Part shown: piece by piece, positions 1 to 12,553 of the stretch
Layout: every line of letters begins with the position of its first letter
How positions within the stretch are numbered: position 1 is the stretch's first letter
DNA from: Marasmius tenuissimus
Taxonomy: Eukaryota > Basidiomycota > Agaricomycetes > Agaricales > Marasmiaceae
Length of the DNA stretch: 64,000 nt
NCBI GenBank assembly: GCA_029532415.1
Contig: JAQOTA010000017.1
Coordinates: 1 to 64,000, forward strand
Reading direction: 5' to 3'
Made by a program: the position numbers and the translations under genes
The notes under the pieces: model-generated
Database searches by the model: none
What the model was told of the DNA's origin: nothing
What the model saw: the letters and a program-made list of their open reading frames with translations, nothing else

Positions 1-3000
1 CGCTCCCACCGAATATGAAACCAGTCTTCCAGTCAACGGCAACGTCGATGTTGAAGCCTTCGTCTTTCATTTGCATATCGAGATTAGGCCCAGCGTCATA
101 TTCCCTGAAATGGATGCCGTCCGCGTGCCGTTGGAGAATTTCCTGAACGATCTCCGCAACCGTGCTCGAGTAGGAGTAGGCCCTCGGGTCATCCTCCCAA
201 GGAACCCATGTATCGTCTTGTGGGAAGCGCCGCTTGACTGGTTCTTCGAGGATCGACAGGCCATCCGGAGCCATCTTTGTGTAATCTTGGATGTTCTGAA
301 GCATCCACCATGGAGAGTCGCGCGAATTGTACCTAGATATCGTTCGAGGTCAAACGTGCGAAAAGAATGAGCTTCACGATCAACGAACCTTGGCTTGCGC
401 ACTGAGTCCAGCAAGTTGGGGATCAGGCCGTGCTTTAGAGTCGATGCAAAGGCCAGAATGTGTTTCTTAGCTCCATCGAAGTTACCCGTGGTCAGGAAGA
501 GCCCTCGAAGAGAGATGAAAACATCGCGACCCCAGCACCTGGCCCACCCAGCAGTGAAGTGAGGGAGTCCAGCAGCCAGTGAAGGCGTGGCTACGCCCGG
601 GTCCAACGAAGCCGATTTCACCAAGCCATGCATCTGGATAGAACTCAACGCAAGGTCTTGCGTGAAGTCGTGACCAGTCAAGACGAACTCGGAGCATTGC
701 TCCATGACTACCCGGCGAGACGCCTTGTATGCCTCCGAGATCACCAAGGCGAAATATTTCGGTCGCAGGAAAGGAGGGACGGTATCTTTGATTCGATCGA
801 ATCTCTCCTTGAACCATTTCGCCGGTTTGTCCAACGCCGGCTGGACACCCGTTTGGCTGTGAGTTATTGGTGAGTACGAGCGACAAGTTCAGTAGAATGG
901 GGCGCACCTTGACAACCTCTCATGCACGTAATCTAACGCCCAAGTCCCTTGACGCAGATGTTCGCAGAGTGGATGGCCCAAGTCGTTGTAACGCATGATG
1001 TGACGAAGTGGGTGCATCCAACCCTCTAATCCACAGTATACCATCTTTCCGAGTCCTGGGACGTCATATGCACCATAGACGCCGTCAGTTGCATCGCGTT
1101 CCTCACCCTCAGCTCGGTGGATCACCACGTTAAGGTCGACCAGACTGAGTTCACCAAAGGCTTCCGCGGCACCACGCACAAAACATATCCAGGGAGGCAT
1201 CGTGCTCCTGTAGCGTAGTCTCGAAAAGCATGATACTCCCTGGAGGGAAGTGGTCGGGGACAACGATCTCGGAGAAGGGGCCTTCATTGTCCAGTCCTTG
1301 AGGGACAACGATGGGTGGCATGTCCACTAAACGTGCGGTCATTCCTCTGAGAGTCTTCTCGTCGGACTGGTCGTCGTAGGAACTGATATCGAGTGAAGCT
1401 CCCAGAATATACTTGACGCGAGTGCGACGGAGTTTGATTGGATTGACTAGTGAACACGTAAGACACATGCGCCACGGAAGGTCAAAATGCACTCACTGAA
1501 TCCACGGTCCTTGATACCTTTGTTAAAGGCGGTATGTGCTACAAGAAGATAGCCCTTTTGCGTGGACGGCTGGACGCGAGAAAGGATAATATACTGCGCC
1601 AAGTATTGAGAACGTGAATTTTAGGCTGCTCGAGCACTGGCTTACCTCTCCTTCTTGATGGACGTGTCCTTCCTCGTAACCGTTGAGCACCATCTCGAGG
1701 TGCAGCTCGTTCAGAACCCTCTTGATGGGTGCGATCCCACTTCCTTTTCCCAGGCCACTGAGTTCGTATCGCCGCTTCTCGCCAACAAGGTTGAGGATTT
1801 TGGGATAGAGATCGTCAAACCCTTTGACGGAACCTATAGCGCAGGCCCCGAAGGTCACCAGGGCGCCTGTCGACAAAGCGTCCTCCGCCGAGCGCTTGTG
1901 GAGAGGCGATTCGTTGTCGTGGGTGAGGTCATACAACAGAGCATGAGGCATATCGCCATTCAGTGGCGTGACGATAGCCTGTCGAACTGGCCCCTTCCCT
2001 GTGGGCGATGGAATTTCCTCAATGCTTGTCATACACGCCCCGTCCATTGAACCTGCGTAGTGCCGGTCGTCAACAAGGTTTTAGCTCATTGAGGTCATTG
2101 AGGATAGAAGAAAGCTCACCAACGGGTTTGCCGACACCATGTCGGTAAAGGAGCCTGGAGTATTCTTTAGGATCCCAACCGTTGTAGCTTTCGCGTATCA
2201 GACTGTTGATGCCTAACCGCTTCACGAACAAGAGGTCCATTTCTTCGCTCCCGGTGAACAGTTCCGCACAGACGTAAAGATCAGGATTCACGACACGGGC
2301 TGCATCGAGCATGTATACGCCAACCTCAAGAGGTGTCGAATGGCAATTATCGATACGGAAGCCATCGTAGCTCGCAGCGAGGGACTTGACATACTCGGTC
2401 ATATGCTGCCATAGCCATGGGCTATCGTCTGGACCAGACCCGTATCGAAGTTTGACGCAATCACCCCATACAATGACCTCTCGCCTGAGGTAAGCTTTGG
2501 AAGGATAGGGCGAAGTTTTGGAGAGGATCTGCCGCCCAGATCCAGCCATTGTTGGCAAGTGAATAAACCAGAGGGTCTGAGTCGGGCTTGGTAGGATACG
2601 AGTAAAGTAGGTTTCCATGAGGGGTGAGCTGCAACGACAATCAGAGAGCGCAAGTGTGAGTCTGAGAGGGGTACCCACTTCTTAGAGATTTCTCCTAATT
2701 TCGGGCCATTCTCGTCGAGGCGTGCGTATTTGAGCCTATTCTTGACGTTGTCAATCGCGACACGCGTGTCTTCCTCCCATTCCTGGTACAAAGGCATGTT
2801 AATGACATCCACAACCCTCACCCAGGCATCGGCGAGTGCATCATCGTCATTGATGCCCACGAAGGCGGCCTTGACCAACCCTGCCGCTGCACCAGCATCC
2901 GAGTGTACGCCATATCGCGACGCAAGTTTCCCCAGCCCCACAATCACATTATTAGACTTGGCATTTCAGCAGCGAGCTCTCCGACAGCCTTGCCGGCAAC

Positions 3001-4392
3001 GTCCGTCCCCTTCCAGGTGGTGACACGATGAGAGGAAAGCGCTGCTTTCACCGAGTCCTTTTCACGCGCCGTGTCGAGGACATAGTACTGCCAAAGATCG
3101 AGGCCTTTTACAACGTCATGGAAGGCAGACATCAGAGCATTGACGTCTTCCTCCGTCTTGACGATAGTAGGAAGTCCTTTGGAGGCCAACGAGGTGGAGA
3201 ATGTGATCATCGCTGTGTCCAATTCCAAGGCGGGAGTCAGATGAGGGGAGTTATGAGGACTGAAACCTATAGAGAAGGTTCACATTTCTGACCCAAGCAC
3301 GTCGAGTGAGGGACATACCTGCTTCAGGGTGGTCAGCAAGCCAGGGACTATCGTTGGCAGTGTGGTTGAGAACGACGTCGGTCAGACTCAATAAGCCATA
3401 TTCCTCCTTGGCTACCTTGAGGATAGCATTGATCTGTTCCAGGCCGCCATCTGCTGGCCGCTTTCCTTCAAACAAGCCTGGATCATATTTCAACTGATCA
3501 CGAATGGAGTAGGGACTGTCGCTCTCGCCACGCTCCTGGAGAGGCGGGTAGTGAAGCATGGTATAACCTCTGTCCTTGGCTTCTGAGAAGTAGTTCTTCC
3601 ATTGGGACAGTGGGCCCATCCATTTAGACACGACGGTGAGAATCGACAATCCATTGAGGGGAAGGTTGACTGTCTCGTTCTTCAGGACAGCGCCCGTGGA
3701 AGGTGGAAGAGGTGCGAGATCATTGGACAAGATCGGAGTACGTGCTTTAGTGCGAAGGACGGGGTCGATGTTGAAATATCCCTCGCGACCCTTGACGCGT
3801 GAGCCAGGCATGTCACCGTCGTACTCGACCCAGAAGACGAAAGCACCAGCATGGGAGATAGGCAGATCAACTTGGATCGGCTTGGAAAAGTCGGTAGGAA
3901 GACTGAGCGTGATTGAGAGTTCGTGTCAGTCGCGAGAAAAGCGCATATATGCACACTCACTCTCGTGTTGTGAAACGATCACGCTTAAACTTGCCACCAT
4001 CAAGAGGAAAATTGGTTTTGAAGACGCCGTTCTTAGCAGCTGGGGTACCAGCATCAATTGACACGCGTAGAATGTAAGGAACAACTGCGGGCGGAAGACG
4101 GATGTACTGGACATTTGTCAGAAATTGTAAGGAGCATCAACAACGCGAAAATAGAGCCTACTGAGCGATCCTTGTGTGGACCTCCATCTACATCGAGGCG
4201 AAGCTCGTAGACACGAAGAGGTGATTCTCCTGGGTTGAGAGCAGACTGAAAGAACTCGATACCCTCATCGGCGGGTGTCTTGGGACCAGCAGAGATTGGA
4301 CTGCTCGATGAAGAGTTTCCCGACGCGGACCCTGACTTTTTGCCTTTGGGAATGCTGACTTTGGGATGAGAGCCTTTGCGACCCTTCGTCAT
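1..4392 (-). CDS. GDB1: Glycogen debranching enzyme (partial, 3' end beyond the window)
   Basis: Bifunctional 4-alpha-glucanotransferase/amylo-1,6-glucosidase that removes branch points during cytosolic glycogen breakdown. Seen on the minus strand: an N-terminal beta-rich part, then the glucanotransferase (GH13-type) domain with 'DGFRIDNCHS' near 2350 (catalytic Asp) and 'CAELFTGSEEMD' near 2260 (acid/base Glu). The start of the glucosidase part follows, with 'GWARCWGRDVFISLRG' near 520. The last readable stretch, 'LDMQMKDEGFNIDVAVDWK' near 40-80, is typical of the family, so roughly the final fifth of the protein lies off the left edge. Several short introns interrupt the frame. The start at 4392 opens a basic, Ser-rich leader (MTKGRKGS). 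An in-frame upstream Met at 4500 (MASRYKVKV) could also be used. Assignment is firm; exon borders are approximate. Confidence 0.93.
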
Positions 4393-4661
4393 GGTCAACG
4401 GTGACGACGAGCAAGGAGAACGATGGTGAGATGATGGATGAGGGAGAGAAGGGTAATTCCCCGCGCCCTGGCCAACCTTGACTTTATACCTACTTGCCAT
4501 GATGTCATTCCATCCCATTGTTCAACTTCCGAAACGGAAGCTCGAGCCTCGTATTCCAGATTCCATATCAATACAGCCTGATATACTTACATCCTATGTT
4601 TGGTCTATGATACTCTTACTTGCTGGTACAAAATTTTATACAGATTAGTGTATGTGGTAAG

Positions 4662-6600
4662 CTAGAAGAAATTGTCCATGAATCTGTCGAAGAATGTCCT
4701 GGGTACGCCTTCCGTACTGCTCGCAGTTCCTGAATCTGTAGCACCCTGTCGCCCGGACTCAGAGTTACGACCGTTGCTGGCACCGATGACGCGTCCTCGC
4801 CCATCAGTAACGAACGGCGGTCGGGACCGCTCGCCTAGCTCAGGGCAAGGATTATTGTCTTCGTCGTCAGAAACATTCTCAAGGGGCGGAGGCTCGTCAC
4901 CCTCGTCGTCAGAGACGGGTTCTAGCATTGGTAGGTCATCGTCCCCCTCGTCATCAAATGCTGGTTCTAACGTAGAAGATGGATCGTCGTCGTCGTCGTC
5001 GATCGTCAAGAAGTTGAGGCCTTCAAACAGACGGAAATCAACTTGAGAAGGAGCCAGATCGTCCTCTTCCTCATCGGTCGTACTCCAAGCGTCATCCGAC
5101 TCTTCAGTATCGTCCACATCTTGTAATGGGGGCAGGGAGTCATCAGAGTCACCAGCACTGGCTTCCTCACGCGTAGATGGATTCGGTGCGTGACTATTGT
5201 GTCTGTGCTCGTTGGGATATGTGCGCTAGAAACCAATGTCAAAACAAGGTCTTAGTGGGCAGACTGAGGCAAGCGAACCGGATGTACATCCGCGGACGTT
5301 GGACCACCTGTGGAGGAGCCCTCCGAAAGCCGACCCCCAAGATTCCACTGTTCAAGTGCTGGTAGCACCGAGTCGCTTATATCAAGGTCGATGCGTCGCT
5401 GAGCCGGCTCGTTCTCCTCTCTCGTTTGTCTGCTACCTCCTGCTTCGATAATACGATCCACCTGCTGGAGACTGTTCCGTACAGCTTGAAGAGTGTCTTG
5501 GAGTTGTCCGAGATGGTGGTCCTCTAGAAGACGATCGATCCATTCGTAACCTCGCCCAGCCTCTTCACGCCGTACTGTCTCGAAGATGTCGGCAAAGAAA
5601 TTGAAATGATTGAACACCGACGAGCGGGTTTGTTGTCGAAACCTCTGGAATGAGGTATTAATCAGCGATGAACGAAGGAGAATGAAATAATGGCGCACCC
5701 GCATGGAGGCATCCACACCATCTCGGAAAACATATGCGGTTCCATCATCATTTAGATGTTGGTAGAAACAATCCTTTCCGAAAGGGCAGAAAGGCTTTGT
5801 CTTGTCCTTTGCTCTCGATTGTATGAAATACCTTGAAGAGACCGATGAGCCCGGGCAAGACTGACATGTATCTGAAAGACGTACTTGCAAGACACCCTGC
5901 CCATGCTCTGTTTATACTGAGAAATAGTTTCTGCCTTCCGTGGGTCTTCATTCTTGAAGAACAGTGAAGAGGGCGTTATGAAGCTAGACGGGGCTCGGCA
6001 CATTGGACATTGCTTGTGTACACCAGAGTCAACAACATCCGACGACTTTTGCGCTGGATCTCGCCACTGTCGGATGCACTGTTTTCCTATGAGCCACGGA
6101 ACTGTAATTTTGAATAGGTGTTGCGCACCGTGATACAGAAGACATGGTTGCAGCCAGCTATAATGATAAGTCATTACGAGAAGTTTAGCACCGAATTCAC
6201 CGGCACGCACCAAGCAGACCGTATAGCTTCGGTTCCTCGTAGCATATTGAGCACAACTCGTCTATTGGATCACTGTCATCTTCCTGCGTTTCCCTGCTGC
6301 CGGCCGCCTGACTCGGTGATGGAAGAGAATGGATGAACCAGCACTTGTCTGCGCGTTTGCAGAACCCTATTGGTTGTCAATTAAGCCCAGATACAAGTGC
6401 TATAATAGCCACAGATACACACCTTTCGCAAAGTATCGACAAGTCTTGGACTGATCATAAGGGGTGAGTCGAGCATCATTCCCCTGGTCGACTTCGGGAT
6501 CTCCGTGGAGAAACTTGCATGTCTTCCCAGCAAAGCAGCCACGAGGAGTCTTGTAGTAAATGCAGGTACCTCGCGGTTTAGACGTCGAGGGCCTATCCAT
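4662..6600 (-). CDS. Makorin-type RING E3 ubiquitin ligase with CCCH zinc fingers
   Basis: Probable RNA-binding E3 ubiquitin ligase of the makorin family. Order seen on the minus strand: CCCH finger 1 ('CIYYKTPRGCFAGKTCKFLH', about 6560); CCCH finger 2, spliced across an intron ('CRYFAKG' then 'FCKRADKCWFIH', 6440-6330); a C3HC4 RING split over three exons ('CSICYEE' near 6230, 'CNHVFCITC' near 6130, 'CPMC' near 6000); and a C-terminal CCCH ('CPFGKDCFYQH', about 5780). CCCH-CCCH-RING-CCCH with the 'CIRQWR' element is the makorin signature. After the last finger comes an unusual tail of about 150 residues, very rich in Asp/Glu (5117-4662), with no family counterpart I recognise. An upstream in-frame Met at 6687 would overlap the divergent MCM10 promoter, so 6600 is preferred. 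Divergent from MCM10, 167 bases between starts. Confidence 0.88.
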
Positions 6601-6767
6601 CGCCGTTTGTGGCCGGATATGGGAGAAGGTGAAAGTGGCAACGAGAGCTCGTTTGCCGCTGTTGCCGCTTGGGGTCGAAGTTTCCACAGCTCATCACGTG
6701 GACCCTCGATTCAGCCGACGCGTCTGAGTTTGAGCGCGTCCGGGCTTCACCTCAACCATCATCAACC

Positions 6768-9097
6768 ATGGAATCTGCGCTGCAGAAACAAGACGAGGAA
6801 AAGCAGCGTCAAGTCGAGATAAGAAAACAAATACTGGCACTGCAATCTCAACTCAAGGACCTACCGCCAGACGACGAGACTTCACTAACCCTGTCACCGA
6901 AGAGGAAAAAGAAGGAAGGTAGCTTGTTGGTTCCCTCGACACCTTCACCGAGTGAGTGACTCCTCTTTGAGACTCCTCATAAGAAGCTTAGCTCGTATAG
7001 GGAAACGCAGAAAGGTCGAAATCACGGATAAAGCAAAGGAATCATCATCGTCTACACAACGTTCCAGAACTGCCCTCGAACCACTGAATAAGGGACCACA
7101 GAAGGATACTAATGTCTTTCAGCAACCGGCAGCGTCAAGCCTGCTCTCAAAGCTAGCCAGTATACGCCAAACCAAAGAAGATGCAGAAACACACTCAGCC
7201 CGCAGTTTCAGGACGACTTCGTTCACGGATAGACCACATCAACCGCGACTTGACGAACCCAAGTCCATACCCAGTGCTGGCGAACCATCTTCGTCACGTA
7301 ACCGAGATGATCATCTCGCCCTCGTGGAGGACATTGAGCCAGGCCCAGTCGAACACACCCCACCATTCGACGACCCGTTGTTTGAGAAACTTGAGCCGAA
7401 TTCTGGTATCAGGCTATCGTGCGTCTCTACTTCGCGAATAATTGTTCTTGACTGACCGTATGCTCACCATTAGCTCGCGAACACTCAGTCACGAAGACCT
7501 TCAAGACCACCTTTTTGGACGATACTACCTATCCCCTTCGCGACTCTACTCCTCTATCCGACTCCTACCCGATAAACAGGGATACGATGTTCCGGTTCCA
7601 GGTGACTGGGTGACCATTGCAGTCGTAGCCGAACGCGGCCCATTAAAACATACAAGTGCCCCAGTTGCCGTCAGCAAAGATGATGACGGCGAGGATAAGA
7701 ACAAGTCAAAGAAGTCGGACAAGGGGAAAGAAGCGGCTCCCAAGGGCAAGAAGTACATCAACTTCAAACTTATTGACTTCGGGTCCCGCTCTGGTGGATC
7801 ATCGTCTGGTGGAAAATCAGTGATCAGGGGCGACGCTTTCCTTTCGTTATTGCTCTTTGAGTCCGACGGATATGATACGATAACTCGCGAGGGATCGAAA
7901 CGCGCAGAGAAAGTTTATAAGGGAGGAAGTCGGGGAGCCTTTGAGGCAATGACAAAGCTGAAAGAAGGAGACGTCGTCGCACTGCTCAATCCGAGGGTGC
8001 TCAAACCCTTTCAGGTGAGTATTATTTCTTCTTTCAGCATCACTCGAGACTGATACTAACCCCCGCGGAGCGCCAAACGGATAGTCCACACCCTGTCAAC
8101 AACATACTCGCCATAACGCCCGAATCAGCTGCTTCCATCACCACCATTGGTAAATGTAGAGATTTGGGGATGTGCACTGCAGTCAAACGGGACGGCAAAG
8201 TCTGCGGCTCGTGGTGCGACAAACGAGTGAGCAATGTCTGCGACTACCACATTCAAACCGCTGTCGCCAGTCGGAAGGCGTCTCGACCGGAGCTTGCTGG
8301 AGGGTATGTTCCTTCTTCAGACCTGACTCGTTGCCATTCATTAACTGTACCGAAGCACATCCGGACCAGCGAAACCGAAGGTCAAAAATGAATACGATCT
8401 ACGTCGCCAGTGGGGATTACAGCCGGCGGCTCGAAACACTCAGTTTGGCGGCACAGACGCGACATATGTCTTCTCAGGGCACGTTGCACGGGGGTCTTCC
8501 TCAAGTGACCCGTTCTTCTCAGATACCTTCGGCCGGGACGCCCAAACCAGGACTCAGAAGAAGATGGAGGGCAGAGAGTCAGAAAAGGTCTTGAAGAAGC
8601 TGATGGAACGAGACCGAGAAGGAGTCAAAGGTATACTCAAGGCTAGAGAAGCACTCGGGGTTCGCAAGAAAGACTCAAAGGGCAAGGCAAAAGTGAAAGA
8701 GGGACCTCGGGAAGGAAGGGAGGAAGCCAGCGATCTCGATGAGGATTCCGACCAAGAGGCTCCTCAGCAGACACGGCGATCGAATGCCAGCTTCCAGCTA
8801 ATGAAAGTGACGGGTTTTGATTCTCTTATGGCCAAGGGCGGTGAGCGGCCCAAGAGCGAGGATATACAAAAGAAGGTATGGTTTCATCTTCGCAGAATTC
8901 TTTCCGTGTTACTAACAAATCCACAGCTCGACGAGCTCAACGCCATCCACAAGTCGCGAAAAGACATGGTCTCAAGGCCGCGTCAAGCGAAACGACCCCG
9001 CTCTGCTGTGGTACCGCCGACTAAGGACGCCGAAGACAAACGGACACAACAAGAAGAGGATGTCGGGGAGGGACTGATAGATTTAGACTCGTACTAG
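6768..9097 (+). CDS. MCM10: DNA replication initiation factor Mcm10
   Basis: Mcm10 binds single-stranded DNA, the CMG helicase and DNA polymerase alpha at replication origins in the nucleus. Seen: an N-terminal coiled coil (from MESALQKQDEEK), a disordered Ser/Pro linker, then the OB-fold region ('LFGRYYLSPSRLYSSIRLL', 'PGDWVTIAVVAERGP', about 7510-7640). The Mcm10 zinc motif follows ('CTAVKRDGKVCGSWCDKR...CDYH', about 8170-8250), and then the conserved block reading as 'NEYDLRRQWGLQP' after an intron near 8303-8380. The C-terminus is basic and ends at 9097. Introns are visible near 6951, 7420, 8012, 8303 and 8876. A Lys/Glu-rich insertion (7680-7760) lies inside the OB-fold segment, as in other fungal Mcm10 proteins. 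Starts divergently from the makorin gene. Confidence 0.92.
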
Positions 9098-9243
9098 TAC
9101 TGCATCTTGCACCATATCACAAGCATCTTACACGGGATTCCATTGTACACACCAGGCCAATATCTAACACGAGAACGAAACAGAAACTAGCTATGACTAT
9201 GAGTACAGTGAACCAAGAATGACCAGCGACCTCAGCAAAAGGT

Positions 9244-10386
9244 CTACCTTACTCCTCGCAAAGCCTCCTTCACCGTACTCCTCTCGCCCAGAAGCGCCAT
9301 GATCTGCCATCTCTGATCTGTGACTTCGCGGCTCTTCAAGAGAGGAACGTCCCGGTCGTCCTCTTCCTCTCGGTCACCCAGAGCAAGGCGCATGGCAGCC
9401 GCACTCTTGTTCGGGAGGTCGTAAGGCGAAAGCGTGAACAGTGTCTCGAAGGCCCGTGTGGTCAAAGCCTTATGTGAATGATGGTGTGTAGAAGTGCCTT
9501 CATTGGATGTTGTGATGGATGAAATGGCCAATGAGTCTGTCGTCAGCGTCAAAGCATGTGTGATGAGCTGCTTCAATTTAACCTGCATGGTGTTGATAAA
9601 GACTTGTGGCATGATCAGAGGTTGGAAAAGACTCACTTCACAGGCAAGATGCATTAGGGTAGGCACCGCTCGAGCGGGTATAGGAAGTGAGTACTGTGCA
9701 CAAATGAGGTTGATCCTCTCAGCAATGAGCTGTACAGTCAAGGAGCGAGTATGAGAAGCCAACGGAACTCCGACGTGAGTTCCAGGAGGAGCTAACGGAC
9801 GAAGTCAAATCATGCATCGGTGAATAAGAATACCACCACTCACCTTCTCGTTCCTGGGGTAGTGCTACGGCCCGCTCCCGAGCAATCTCATCTGTATCCT
9901 CTCGAGGCCGTGGTGGTTCTTTTAGAAGGGGAGCCTCCTTGAGATGGCGAATGCGTTCCCGTTCAGGCTTTCCCATCGAGACAGTCCATCGCTTCAAGCG
10001 GGTAGAACGTAGACTCAAGTCATCCTCTGACGCTTCCGGGCCCTGATAGGGTAACATTCGCCTTCGTTTGCGGGGTGGTGGCTTTGGCAAGTCTGAAGGT
10101 GGAGACACATGTCTTCTGTGACTCCTCGAATCGAATAGTGATATTATGAGTGCATTATGGAGTTGAACTTGGAGCTAAGAGGTCAGTACAGCAATTTCGA
10201 AGATAAGTAACAGAAGTCCGCACTGAGATTCGGCCCATCCAGAATTGGCTTGAGTGTATCGTCGAATTCTGCCCGCGATATCCTTCCAGTAACAAAGTCA
10301 TGCAACGAATCGAAGTATTTGTGAGCATTGGAACCGAGATGAGTGACAATTTGTTGTTTGATGGTGGAGGTAGAGGATAAAGACAT
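9244..10386 (-). CDS. HFI1: SAGA coactivator subunit Ada1/Hfi1 (TADA1-like)
   Basis: Structural core subunit of the SAGA histone acetyltransferase complex; its histone fold pairs with TAF12. Seen: the N-terminal block 'KYFDSLHDFVTGRISRAEFDD' (10330-10270) followed, after an intron of about 50 bases, by 'IQLHNALIISLFD' (about 10170-10130). This is the Ada1 signature that precedes a basic stretch (PPPRKRRR). The C-terminal half contains 'LIAERINLICAQYSLP', a helix-rich segment consistent with the partial histone fold, and ends in 'STVKEALRGVR'. Start 10386 (MSLSSTSTIKQQ) is preferred; an in-frame Met at 10416 is possible. Three or more introns. Tail-to-tail with MCM10 (146 bases between stops). 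Two further SAGA genes lie 10 kb to the right. Confidence 0.82.
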
Positions 10387-10732
10387 GATTGCCGCAACTG
10401 GGACGCGTCCTGCCACAATTTGGCCGCAGACCCGGCGCCTAAATTTATCGAGTCACTCATCCCACAAAGTCTTATCCCATAAATGCATCCATGTTGGCCG
10501 TAATAATTCAAGCCAAAATCAAACTAGCCATCATACAGAATCATAAACTCTACGTCAAGAAATATGACGGCAACTAGGTACTAAAAGGTCAGTACGGTAA
10601 CTTGTAAGCCAGATGGAGACAGAAAGGACACGATAGTACGCTACAGTGTGCACATAGAATGTAGTCAAGAAAATAAGAGGAGCCTTGCAGGTGTGATACC
10701 TCTCTACAAAAGTTATTTTGGACGTCTACACA

Positions 10733-11968
10733 TTAGTCCGTACGCATCACGGCCTCTGACGAGAGAGTGAGGTCAGTGAAAGTAGATGCCTCGGGTGCGG
10801 AGAGACGTACTGAAGAATTCGTAAGACAGCCAACACAAGGCAGTACTTGGCATTGTCGTTAACACACGAGGCGTTAACCCCCTTGCGAAACCCTTGAGAC
10901 CATCCCTACGCCATATAATCCCGAACGCTTCCTTCATACCAGACACATTGCGAATTTCCGGATCCAGAGACGTGCCTCTCGTCTGCAACATTGTCTTTGC
11001 GACGTCTAATGGTGTTGTGAGTGCAGCAGCGACAGCACCGGCACCAGCGCCGGCTATCATGTGTGTTGTAGGGGAGTATTTATGCGAAGGATTGAGGAAG
11101 CGTTTGAGTTGTTCATATATGGTGACTTGAATGGCGTTGTAAGGTATCGAAATGGCCAAAGTTGTGGGATACGACACGTAGAATGCCGACAGGCCTTCGT
11201 TGCGGTAGACCGTTTTTGCACATGTGAAGACTGATCGAAACTCGGACTTGTGGACCTGCATTCGTTGTTTGATGACTGTTTGGACGAGTTGAATGATTAG
11301 GAATTGTGGTAAAGAGACAGATCAAGGACACAGGGCACACCATCGAACGGATTCATCAAGGCGTCCGCAGCGGTGGTAGCAGACGCCCCCGCAACAGCTA
11401 GATATGAATGTCTCAATCCTCTGAGAATGGAACGAAGAGCAAAATCCAGACGCACAGGTCGCCAGCCATTGGTTACCCGCCTCGTTTCCTCCCATGAGCT
11501 CCTTTACCGCCTCCAGTGTACCAAAGTGAACTGCATGTGCAGGACCAGCACCCAACACTACAGACCAGACACCCCGCCAAAGTGCTCTCATGCCTTCGGT
11601 CGACGATATCCGTGTAAACGCATTCCCAACGCCACTGTAGACTGCTACTGGTGAGGTGCTGAAAACTTGCATGCGTGTCTAGAATCCGTAATGAGCAAAA
11701 GACTCTGGACGAGTTTTTGGAAACATGCACGGACCTTAATGCTGTCGACGGGGAACATGACTGCATGCTCAGAAATGCCAGCCTGTTGCTCACGTTAGCT
11801 TTGAACATTGTAAGAAGGACCAGGAAAGTTCACCAAGGCGCCAGCAAACATGTTCACCTGTTCGACCAAGTCGTTGAGTCATAGGCAAGATATGCAATAG
11901 AACTCGATATTACTCACAGCTAGCCCAGCATTGGGAGGTAGCGACTCATAGTCCGGTTCCTCTTGCAT
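10733..11968 (-). CDS. MRS3/MRS4: Mitochondrial iron carrier, mitoferrin (Mrs3/Mrs4 type)
   Basis: Inner-membrane carrier that imports ferrous iron for heme and Fe-S cluster synthesis. Seen: three mitochondrial-carrier repeats with PxDxxKxRxQ signatures: 'FPVDSIKTRMQ' (about 11670, spliced), 'NPFDVIKQRMQ' (about 11340-11260, spliced) and 'TPLDVAKTMLQTRG' (about 10985). The preceding 'GISEHAVMFPVDS' is characteristic of mitoferrins rather than other carriers. I chose the start at 11968 (MQEEPDYESLPPNAGL), which fits the family's short leader. The last exon lies past an intron at about 10754-10812 and ends 'YEFFKAVMRTD'; reading through that intron gives a false C-terminus. Length is about 300 residues, as expected. 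Confidence 0.9.
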
Positions 11969-12553
11969 TCAGAATGATCACGAAAAAGACGATGTGAAGA
12001 GGACGCGTAGAAACAACCGGGCGTTTTCCGAGGCGGCTTCCGAGTCTACACGACAAAAGAAAGAGAGATATAGAGCAAGAACATAAAAGAACTGAGATAA
12101 AAAGCTCACGGAACGCGGAATGGCACTGGTGCTGGTCAGTGGAAGAGAGAGAAGAAGTGGGTGGCAGGGTAAAATCACCGAGCGGCATTTTGTTTCAAGT
12201 GCTCGGAGTTCCCACCCGTGCCTTCACGTCGGCTCACCGGCCTTACCAGGAAACCGTCAACACTGCTAAAGTTGATGAAACCATGATTACATGAAGTCCT
12301 ACAACATACGAGCAAGCTGGTCAAAGTCCGAGCGCACTTTTTCGAGACTCGGAAGTTGAGATCGCCTCTGGACGCGTTTACGATAAGATGGATCTTGTCT
12401 GATAAGATAATCATTTTACATCCTGGGTACATACATACACTCGCGTTGAACGTTTTGAGGGACCGTTAAGTCGAACTTTCACGGCCGTATTGACTTGGCT
12501 TATGCGACCTGGTGTCGCCACGTACCTCTCCCGCGTCTGAATGGGAACAGAGT
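11969..12553. other. Intergenic region upstream of the mitoferrin gene
   Basis: About 585 bases between the mitoferrin start and the phosphoribosyltransferase stop, both genes on the minus strand. It must hold the mitoferrin promoter and the upstream gene's 3' end. I see no gene, repeat or RNA here. The small open frames at 11946-12432 have no family likeness. Confidence 0.5.

Noticed and set aside
4672..5046. Ser-rich plus-strand frame at the makorin tail
   Set aside because: It is the complement of the Asp/Glu codons (GAC/GAT/GAG read as TCG/TCC/TCA).
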